From: Variovorax sp. YR216
Lineage (GTDB): Bacteria; Pseudomonadota; Gammaproteobacteria; Burkholderiales; Burkholderiaceae_C
NCBI RefSeq assembly: GCF_900107745.1
Contig: NZ_FNRO01000013.1
Coordinates: 62,001-126,000, forward strand
Direction of reading: 5' to 3'
Length of the DNA stretch: 64,000 bases
Shown: positions 57,970-64,000 of the stretch, in pieces
Layout of the letters: every line of letters starts with the position of its first letter
Position numbering within the stretch: position 1 is the first letter of the stretch
Notes under the pieces: generated by a model
Databases searched by the model: none
The model's input: only the letters and a program-made list of their open reading frames with translations
Told to the model about the DNA's origin: nothing
Translations under genes and position numbers: made by a program

Positions 57970-58995
57970 ATGAAACCCAGAATCGCAGTGCTGCCCGGCG
58001 ACCCGAGCGGCATCGGCCCCGAAATGACGGCCAGGCTGCTCGCGCGGGCACACAACATCGAGGCGGCGGACCTGCTGCTGATCGCCGATCCACTGGTGCT
58101 CGAAAGCGGTTGGCGCATCGCCGGCGGCGCCGCGCCCGACCCGCTGCCACTGCCGGGGCTCGACGCGCTGCGTTTCGAAGCGGGCCGACCGAGTCTGCTG
58201 GTGCAGGACACCATGGGCGGACGGGCGCCGGTACTCGGCGAGTCGAATGCGCACTCCGGCAAGGCCTCCTTCGAGGCGATGCAACTCGCCACCGAGGCGG
58301 TGCGCCGGGGGCTGGTCGACGGCATCGTCTTCGCCCCGCTCAACAAGCATTCGTTGCGGCTCGGCGGATTGCAGCATGAGGACGAGCTGCGCTACATGCA
58401 GGAGCGCTTCGACGTGCCGGGCTTCGTGTGCGAATTCAACATCACGGGCCACCTGTGGACCTCGCGCGTGACATCGCACGTACCGCTCAAGGATGTCGCG
58501 GCCCTCATCACCGGCGACGCGGTGCAGGACGCGGTGCGGATCATCCACGGCGCCCTCGTCCGCGCCGGTGTCGAGGCGCCGCGCATCGCGGTCTCGGGCC
58601 TCAATCCGCATGCGGGCGACGGCGGTTCCATCGGCTCCGAGGAGATCGAGGTCATCGCGCCGGCGGTGCGCGCGCTGCAGGCGCAGGGCATCGATGCGCG
58701 CGGCCCCTACTCGCCCGATACGGTCTTCATCGGCGCGCGGCGCGGCGACTTCGACGCGGTCGTGTCGATGTACCACGACCAGGGCCAGATCGCGATGAAG
58801 CTCATGGGCTTCGAGCAGGGCGTGACGCTGCACGGCGGGCTCCCGGTGCCGGTGGCCACCTCCGCGAGTGGCAGCGCCTTCGACATCGCGGGCCAGGGCC
58901 TCGCGAAGATCGAGGGCCTGCAGCATGCCTTCGACCTGTGCGTGCGCATGGCGCGCGAATCAGCAGATGCACGAGCGGCGCAGGCGGCCGGCTGA
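57970..58995 (+). CDS. 4-hydroxythreonine-4-phosphate dehydrogenase-like protein (PdxA2)
   Basis: It has 341 residues behind GAGGATAG. PGDPSGIGPEM (9-19), GHLWTSRVTSHVPLKDV and SMYHDQGQIAMK (about 266-277) with metal-binding His residues mark the PdxA family. In clusters with Bug receptors and LysR such proteins usually serve catabolism of hydroxy acids rather than vitamin B6 synthesis (PdxA2). That role is inferred from context. Confidence 0.9.
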   Translation: MKPRIAVLPGDPSGIGPEMTARLLARAHNIEAADLLLIADPLVLESGWRIAGGAAPDPLPLPGLDALRFEAGRPSLLVQDTMGGRAPVLGESNAHSGKASFEAMQLATEAVRRGLVDGIVFAPLNKHSLRLGGLQHEDELRYMQERFDVPGFVCEFNITGHLWTSRVTSHVPLKDVAALITGDAVQDAVRIIHGALVRAGVEAPRIAVSGLNPHAGDGGSIGSEEIEVIAPAVRALQAQGIDARGPYSPDTVFIGARRGDFDAVVSMYHDQGQIAMKLMGFEQGVTLHGGLPVPVATSASGSAFDIAGQGLAKIEGLQHAFDLCVRMARESADARAAQAAG

Positions 58996-59012
58996 CCGCG
59001 CGCCGGCCGGTC

Positions 59013-60770
59013 CTACTTCTTCACCACGACGACGCGGCCCCAGTCCCGGTAGATGACGCGCATCGGCAGCCCGCGCTGCTGCAGCTCGGTCCAGATCACC
59101 GGGTTGATGTAAGCCGCGGCCTGTGGGAGCGCCTGCCAGCGCGTGACGAACTCGTCGACGGTCTTGAGCCACTTGTCGGGCTCCTGGACTTCGCCGAGGG
59201 CGAATTCATCCATGTAGGCCACCAAGGTCACGTCGCGGCCGAGATAGAAAGGCAGTGTCTGGTCGTACGCGGCGACGGCGAACACCGGCGTACCCGGGTG
59301 CAGTTCCGCGCGCAGCGCCGCGGCGAAAGGCGCCGCACTCTTGAGCTGCCCATACGCGTCGTGCGATCGAAGGACCACCGTGGTCGCGATCAGATGGCCG
59401 AATGCCACGCACAGGATCGCGACCGTCACCTTCCGGCGGGCGAGGCTGAACCAGCCAAGGCCGGCAAAGGCCACGAAGACGACTGCGCCGACACGAAAGG
59501 CCTGCGCCATCGGCGCGAACACCTCGGCAGGCGCCGCAGCTGATGCGAACCGGGCCGCATTCATCGAGATGACGAAAGCCGCCACCCAGGCGAGCGTCGG
59601 CAGCAGCAGATGCCAGCGCAATGTGCCTGGTTTCATGTCGCGCAGCGCCCGCGCGGCCAGCAGCGCGAGCGCCGGGAACATCGGCAGGATGTACGACGGC
59701 AGCTTGGAGCCCGAGGCGCTGAAGAACAGGAACACGAAGGCGCACCAGACGATGAGCAGGTCGCGCACTTGGCCATCGCGGCGTTCAACCTCCTGTGCGC
59801 CCGACCGTCCCAGCCAGGGCAAGGTGCTGGTCCATGGCAGCATGCCCCCCAGCAGCAGCGGCACGTAGTACCACCACGCGCCCTGCCGCTGGTGCACGGT
59901 GGTCAGGTAGCGCGCAAAGTGTTCGTGCACGAAGAAGAACTGGGCGAAGATCGGATTGCGCATCGACACCAGGACGAACCAGGGCGTCGCGAGTGCGAAG
60001 AGGATCAGCAGCCCGGAAAACCAGTGCATGCCGCGGATCAGCGATACATCGCGGCGCCACAGGCTGGTGACGAACAGCACGCCAGCCGGGATGGCCACGC
60101 CCACCAGTCCCTTGCTCAGCACCGCGCCAGCCATCGCCGCCCAGGCAAGCCAGATCCAGCGGCGCCGCGCCGCGGCGTCCGTCGCAGCGCCTTCGGCGAT
60201 CAGGACCGCGCAGAGCGTGACCGTCAGGAAGAAGGTCAGCCCTGCATCGAGCGTGAGGAAGTGGCTGTTGCCGACGACCCATGTCATGGAGGCCGCGATC
60301 GCCAGCGCACGGATGCCGCTCTCGCGCCCCCAAAGTCGGGCGGCGGTGTAGCCCACCATCAGCAGCGTGAGGAAGCCCGAAAGCGCGGGCCACAGGCGTG
60401 CAGAGAATTCGGAGACGCCGAAGCCGAGGAAGGCGAGCGCGCCTATCCAGTACTGCATGACCGGCTTCTCGAAATAGATCAGCCCGTTCAGGCGCGGCGT
60501 GATCCAGTCGCCGCTGCGCGCCATCTCGAGCGCGATCGAGGCATAGCGGCCTTCGTCCGGACTGATCAGCGAGCGCGAGCCGAGATCGGCGAACCAGAGC
60601 ACGCCCAGCAGCACGAGCATCAGGACGAGAGCGAACGTCCCGATCGCGGCAGGCTCGCCGATGCTTCCGGCGCCGGAAGGGGGCAGCCAGCTGTCGGAGT
60701 CGCCGGGCGGGGTGCCGCTGCCGGGAAGAGCGCTCTTCCTGGATGCGCGTAGTCGTATTGCAGGAAACAC
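59013..60770 (-). CDS. ArnT-like membrane glycosyltransferase (GT-C, PMT-type)
   Basis: It has about 585 residues from a GTG at 60770; an upstream GTG at 60908 is possible and the start is uncertain. The conserved first loop SPDEGRYASIALEMARSGDWITPRLNGLIYFEKPVMQYW and roughly 11-12 membrane helices place it with ArnT/PMT glycosyltransferases, which move a lipid-linked sugar onto lipid A or another acceptor in the periplasm. The acidic residues in PDE are the catalytic ones. No ArnBC partners are close, so substrate is unknown. The C-terminal soluble domain is beta-rich and ends at RDWGRVVVVKK. Confidence 0.82.
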   Translation of the reverse strand: MFPAIRLRASRKSALPGSGTPPGDSDSWLPPSGAGSIGEPAAIGTFALVLMLVLLGVLWFADLGSRSLISPDEGRYASIALEMARSGDWITPRLNGLIYFEKPVMQYWIGALAFLGFGVSEFSARLWPALSGFLTLLMVGYTAARLWGRESGIRALAIAASMTWVVGNSHFLTLDAGLTFFLTVTLCAVLIAEGAATDAAARRRWIWLAWAAMAGAVLSKGLVGVAIPAGVLFVTSLWRRDVSLIRGMHWFSGLLILFALATPWFVLVSMRNPIFAQFFFVHEHFARYLTTVHQRQGAWWYYVPLLLGGMLPWTSTLPWLGRSGAQEVERRDGQVRDLLIVWCAFVFLFFSASGSKLPSYILPMFPALALLAARALRDMKPGTLRWHLLLPTLAWVAAFVISMNAARFASAAAPAEVFAPMAQAFRVGAVVFVAFAGLGWFSLARRKVTVAILCVAFGHLIATTVVLRSHDAYGQLKSAAPFAAALRAELHPGTPVFAVAAYDQTLPFYLGRDVTLVAYMDEFALGEVQEPDKWLKTVDEFVTRWQALPQAAAYINPVIWTELQQRGLPMRVIYRDWGRVVVVKK

Positions 60771-61092
60771 GTGATGTCGGAGGTCGCCAGATGGAAGCGG
60801 CCGAGGTTGCGCCGCGGGAATGAATCTCAGGTTAATGCACCTGAACAGCGCCTGAATGCAATGCGCAGGCCGGGCTGGTCGAAGAATTCGGTGCGCTGGC
60901 GAGCGCACCGCTCACGATACTGGGCGACCGGCTCGGCTTGATCGCGTGGGCTTCGAGGTCGCCGGCGTCAAGACCTGTCCGGGCCGCGACTTCGACCTGG
61001 TCGCATTCGGGTGCGAATCGCGAGCACGCAGAGCACCGTGGTGAGACGCCTCTTCCTGCGCGAGACCGGGATGAACCTCTGCGCATGATCCA
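60771..61092 (+). other. Gene-poor stretch with broken coding remnants
   Basis: No intact gene is visible. Short pieces in different frames look protein-like (GLVEEFGALASAPLTILGDR, about 60870-60930, and FEVAGVKTCPGRDFDLVAFG, about 60955-61015) and are followed by an AraC-like end (separate entry). The frame changes suggest a decayed gene between the glycosyltransferase and LysR genes. Part may instead be the true N-terminal extension of the minus-strand gene. Confidence 0.4.
61014..61088 (+). pseudogene. Remnant of an AraC-family helix-turn-helix
   Basis: The frame ending at TGA 61086-61088 reads STQSTVVRRLFLRETGMNL, matching the second recognition helix of AraC regulators (pattern S..tL.R.F..ETG). 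It is cut off by the stop just where the family continues with a tryptophan/arginine segment, and no upstream DNA-binding or sensor part is intact. I take it as a decayed regulator. The assignment is by motif only. Confidence 0.4.
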
Positions 61093-62067
61093 ATGCGCGG
61101 ATCGCTTTCAAGGGCCGGCCCATTGAATCTCGTCTCTTCGACCTCGCTTCGGTACTTCGCGGAAGTCGTGCGGACCGGCTCCATCCGCGCCGCTTCGGAA
61201 AATCTCTATGTCGCCTCCTCGGCGATCAGCCGGCAGCTCGCAATGCTCGAAGACGCGCTCGGCGCGCCGGTGCTCGAACGCCGCCAGGGCCGCGGGAAGG
61301 TGAAGCTCACCGCCGCCGGCGAAGCGCTCATGCGCTACTACAAGAACGTGAGCAACGAATCCCGGCGCCTGCATTCGGAGATCGAGTCGCTCCAGGGCCT
61401 CAGGCGCGGGCACATCAACTTCGGCATGCCGGAGTCGCTCGTGCGCGATCTCATGCCGAAGTTCCTCTCGGACTTCTCGAACCGCTTTCCGGGGATTTCG
61501 TTCAACGTCCATGTCGCGGGCAGCCCGAGGCTCGCGGAGATGGTGCTGAACGACGAACTGGACGCCTGCTTCACCTTCGGCGATGTGCCGCTGCAGGATC
61601 TCTCGGTTCTCTACACACGGCTTCTGCCGCTTTTCGTGCTGGTGCCCAAGGGGCATCCGCTCGAGCACTTCGAGACGCTCCGGCTCAGCGATTGCGCCGA
61701 GTACGGCCTCTCGACGCTGGACTCGTCGCTCTGGGCCAAGCAGCAGTACGACGAGATGCTCGCCAAGGCCAAGATCCGGCCGCGGGTCGCGCTGGAGACC
61801 AACTCCTACGAGCTCATGCGCAATGTCGCAGCCGAAGGCATGTGCCTCACGTTCACGACCCGGCCGCTGGACGACCCCTTCGGCAATCCGCGGGCCGGTT
61901 CGTACATTCCGCTGAAGGATTCCCGCGCGAGGCCGCAGCGTTTCGCGCTGAGCGTCCACAAGGGCCGCAACCTGCCCTTGGCGGTCGATGCGTTCCTGCG
62001 CGAGCTCACGCGCGTGCTCGCGGAGGTGGAGCGGCGCGCCAAGTCGCCGCGCGCCGCTGCTGCATGA
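61093..62067 (+). CDS. LysR-family transcriptional regulator
   Basis: It has 324 residues from ATG 61093; a TTG at 61123 with AAGGG upstream would give 314 and is a fair alternative. HTH: LRYFAEVVRTGSIRAASENLYVASSAISRQLAMLEDALG. The effector domain follows. It converges with a 2-oxoglutarate oxygenase gene and may control it or the following ABC genes; no divergent target is close. Confidence 0.9.
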   Translation: MRGSLSRAGPLNLVSSTSLRYFAEVVRTGSIRAASENLYVASSAISRQLAMLEDALGAPVLERRQGRGKVKLTAAGEALMRYYKNVSNESRRLHSEIESLQGLRRGHINFGMPESLVRDLMPKFLSDFSNRFPGISFNVHVAGSPRLAEMVLNDELDACFTFGDVPLQDLSVLYTRLLPLFVLVPKGHPLEHFETLRLSDCAEYGLSTLDSSLWAKQQYDEMLAKAKIRPRVALETNSYELMRNVAAEGMCLTFTTRPLDDPFGNPRAGSYIPLKDSRARPQRFALSVHKGRNLPLAVDAFLRELTRVLAEVERRAKSPRAAAA

Positions 62068-62076
62068 CGAACGGAC

Positions 62077-63081
62077 TCAGCCCGCAGCCAGCTCCGCCGG
62101 CGTCTTGTACTTCTGCACCGACGCGAACCGGCTCACGAGGTACTCGCCCGACTTGATCGGCGCATGCCGGGGCTCGCCCGACGCCGGCACGAATTCGGGC
62201 AGGCAGGCGACCGGCGTGTCGTAGTCAAGGTTGAAGAAGGTAGGGATCGAGTAGCGCTCCTTGCCGGTGCGGTTCGCGACCCGGTGCGGGTTCGAGACAT
62301 AGACGTCGTTGGTCCAGACCTTCACCAGGTCGCCGAGGTTGATCACGAGCGTCCCCTCGATGTAGGGCGCCGCGACCCATTCGCCGCCGCGGGTGCACAG
62401 CTCCAGGCCGCCGATGGGGTCCTGCGCCAGGAGCGTCAGCATGCCGTAGTCGGTGTGCGCCGCGGCGCCGAGCTCGAGGTTGGTGAACGACTGCTGCGGC
62501 GGATAGTGGAAGAGCCGCGACTGGACCATCGGCTTCTTCGCGTACTGGAGGAAGAAGTCCTCTTCCTTGCCCACCGCGGTCGCGAAGACTTTCAGCAGGC
62601 TGCGGCCGAGCAGGATCGTCGCGTCGAAGTACTTCATGGCCGCCTCTTCCAGCCATGGCTTGTCGGCAGGCCAGCGATTGGGGCCATGCAGCGGTCGGCC
62701 GGAGGCGACATCGGGATCGCTCAAGGGCAGGTCCATGCCGAGCTCGTAGCTTTCCTTGAGGTCGGGCTTGTGGCCCGGGTGCTGCGTCACGCCCATCGGC
62801 ATGAAGCCGCGGCGGAAGCGTTCGTCGATCTTGTCGCGAAGCCGCTCTTCCATCGGCAGCGACATGTAGCGCCGGGTGGCCTCGAAGACGCCGTCGATCG
62901 TCGCCTGCGGCACGCCGTGATTCTTCACATAGAAGAAGCCGGTGTTGGTGCAGGCCGCCTTGAATTGCTCCACGACCGGCCCGATCGGGCCGCCCGCGAG
63001 CCACTCGCCGAGGTCGAGGATCGGCATTTCCGTGGCGGATGCGCGGCGCGGCGCAGCCACCTGATGTTCATTCAGGTTCAT
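62077..63081 (-). CDS. Isopenicillin N synthase-like 2-oxoglutarate/Fe(II) oxygenase
   Basis: It has 334 residues. The facial triad is His209, Asp211 (HTDYG) and His266 (NPHRV), with RYS (276-278) for the co-substrate carboxylate. The N-terminal DIOX_N region has NTGFFYVKNHGVP. It hydroxylates or desaturates a small molecule. It lies downstream of ABC transporter genes on the same strand (33 bases), so it may act on the imported compound. Confidence 0.93.
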   Translation of the reverse strand: MNLNEHQVAAPRRASATEMPILDLGEWLAGGPIGPVVEQFKAACTNTGFFYVKNHGVPQATIDGVFEATRRYMSLPMEERLRDKIDERFRRGFMPMGVTQHPGHKPDLKESYELGMDLPLSDPDVASGRPLHGPNRWPADKPWLEEAAMKYFDATILLGRSLLKVFATAVGKEEDFFLQYAKKPMVQSRLFHYPPQQSFTNLELGAAAHTDYGMLTLLAQDPIGGLELCTRGGEWVAAPYIEGTLVINLGDLVKVWTNDVYVSNPHRVANRTGKERYSIPTFFNLDYDTPVACLPEFVPASGEPRHAPIKSGEYLVSRFASVQKYKTPAELAAG

Positions 63082-63114
63082 TCGATTTGCTCCTTGGTTG
63101 GCGTTGGGGTGGGA

Positions 63115-63936
63115 TCAGCTGCCGCGCGACTGGTCCGTGAATGCATCGGCCCAGAAGATGACGCGACGCGCAATGGCCTTGACGATCGCGTGCAGCACGA
63201 TGCCGATGAGCGACAGGATGATGAGGATGGCGAACATGCCCGCGGCATCCATCGAGAAGTTGCGCTGCAGGATGAGGTAGCCGAGGCCCGCCTGCGCGCC
63301 GACGAATTCGCCGACGATGGCCCCGATGACCGCGAGCACGATCCCGATGTCGAGCCCCGCGAAGACATAGGGCAGCGCATGCGGCAGCCGCACCATGCGG
63401 AACACATGCCAGCCCGATGCGGTGAAAGCGCGCATCAGGTCGATCTGGTCGCGCGGCGCCGACCTGAGGCCGACGATGGTGTTGGCAAGCACCGGGAAGA
63501 AGACGATCGTCGCGGTGATCACCACCTTGGACGCGGTGCCGAAGCCGAACCACAGCACGAACAAGGGCGCGACCGCGACCTTGGGCACCGTCTGGAAGGC
63601 GACCACGTACGGATACAGCACCGCTTCGAGCAGGGCGCTCTGCCCGATCAGCGCGCCGAGCAGGAAGCCCGCAAGCGCGCCGACCGCGAAGCCCGCAAGA
63701 ATCTCGTAGAGCGTGACCCACAGGTGCGACCAGATCTCGCCGGACACCAGCACGTCGTAGACCGCGCGCGCGACGCGCTCCGGCCCCGGAAAGATCAGGT
63801 GCGAGACACCGAACGCGGAGATGGCGACATGCCAGATGCCCATCACAGCGATGAAGAAGAACGCGATGAGCATGCGGCGCTTCAGGGGCGTGAGCGCGTT
63901 CGCCTGGACTTCGGACGAGGTTGCAGGGGTGGCCAT
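63115..63936 (-). CDS. Nitrate/sulfonate/taurine-type ABC transporter permease
   Basis: It has 273 residues with about six membrane helices and the SsuC-like EAA loop (LMRAFTASGWHVFRMVRLPHALPYVFAGL). It imports a sulfonate, nitrate or pyrimidine-precursor type substrate with partners encoded at the right edge. It is separated from the oxygenase by 33 bases and overlaps the upstream gene stop by 1 base. Confidence 0.92.
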   Translation of the reverse strand: MATPATSSEVQANALTPLKRRMLIAFFFIAVMGIWHVAISAFGVSHLIFPGPERVARAVYDVLVSGEIWSHLWVTLYEILAGFAVGALAGFLLGALIGQSALLEAVLYPYVVAFQTVPKVAVAPLFVLWFGFGTASKVVITATIVFFPVLANTIVGLRSAPRDQIDLMRAFTASGWHVFRMVRLPHALPYVFAGLDIGIVLAVIGAIVGEFVGAQAGLGYLILQRNFSMDAAGMFAILIILSLIGIVLHAIVKAIARRVIFWADAFTDQSRGS

Positions 63937-64000
63937 CAGTCGAGCCCTCCGCTCGCGTTCAGGTTGGCCCGGATGCCGGAGACATAGGCGCCGAAGCGCT
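63936..64000 (-). CDS. C-terminal end of a further ABC transporter gene (5' partial)
   Basis: Only about 20 codons are visible, ending FGAYVSGIRANLNASGGLD and a TGA at 63936-63938 that overlaps the permease start by one base. It is co-transcribed with the permease and is probably the ATP-binding or substrate-binding subunit; the sequence is too short to decide. Confidence 0.6.
   Translation of the reverse strand, partial: RFGAYVSGIRANLNASGGLD

Noticed and set aside
1..64000. CRISPR arrays, tRNA or rRNA genes, intact IS elements
   Set aside because: No regularly spaced repeats, cloverleaf-like sequences or transposase frames were found.

Overview
This is a GC-rich chromosomal window from a betaproteobacterium, most likely a Burkholderiales member of the Comamonadaceae such as Variovorax. 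The assignment is an inference from gene content: a Bug-type tricarboxylate receptor, IorAB-type oxidoreductase, many LysR and TetR regulators, sulfonate-type ABC genes and a PotFGHI system. No tRNA, rRNA, CRISPR array, integrase or intact insertion sequence was seen.

The left half (about 1-31,100) is an accessory island built around an extracellular contractile injection system (eCIS, the Afp/PVC/MAC family). Two divergent genes with nucleotide-binding-like folds open the window: a TIR/deoxyribosyltransferase-like protein with a helical TRAFs-binding-type tail, and an SLOG/LOG-like protein with a possible signal peptide. A small exported protein and a GH19/peptidoglycan-binding endolysin follow. 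Next come three candidate effectors (3428-8833) that share an eCIS-associated DUF4157 zincin-like head but carry different C-terminal domains: two caspase/CHAT-like His-Cys modules and one second, metzincin-like HExxHxxGxxD module. The structural operon (8941-31,123) is 19 tightly overlapping genes: sheath, tube, gp26-like zinc-ribbon protein, disordered linker, DUF4255 cap, AAA+ ATPase, small helical protein, CIS_tube protein, LysM/gpX protein, hub, OB-fold spike, PAAR-like tip, gp25, two baseplate-J-like proteins, tail-protein-I/beta-helix protein, DUF6519 protein, and finally a degenerate plus an intact ATP-grasp protein. Ending an eCIS operon with a coupled ATP-grasp pair is the most unusual feature of the window.

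The right half (31,181-64,000) is ordinary metabolic and regulatory chromosome. It holds a GAF protein; an IorAB molybdenum hydroxylase with a divergently placed TetR regulator, whose promoter and that of iorA share an operator-like repeat; a beta-hydroxyacid dehydrogenase; a complete polyamine-type ABC transporter (PotFGHI); a tripartite RND efflux operon; a PAS-PAS hybrid histidine kinase; two sulfonate-binding proteins around an LLM monooxygenase; a zinc alcohol dehydrogenase; an orphan TssA C-terminal fragment next to an FHA protein; a DMT exporter; a GAF protein; a LysR-Bug-PdxA2 cluster with an 18-bp perfect palindrome over the LysR start; an ArnT-like glycosyltransferase; an AraC remnant; a second LysR gene; a 2-oxoglutarate/Fe(II) oxygenase; and the start of another nitrate/sulfonate-type ABC transporter.

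The working model for the island is as follows. The operon builds a contractile particle, the AAA+ ATPase and the DUF4255 protein help assemble or cap it, the DUF4157 proteins are loaded as cargo, and the endolysin may help release it. The ATP-grasp pair may modify a particle component. All assignments rest on motif recognition and gene order read by eye; no database search was run.
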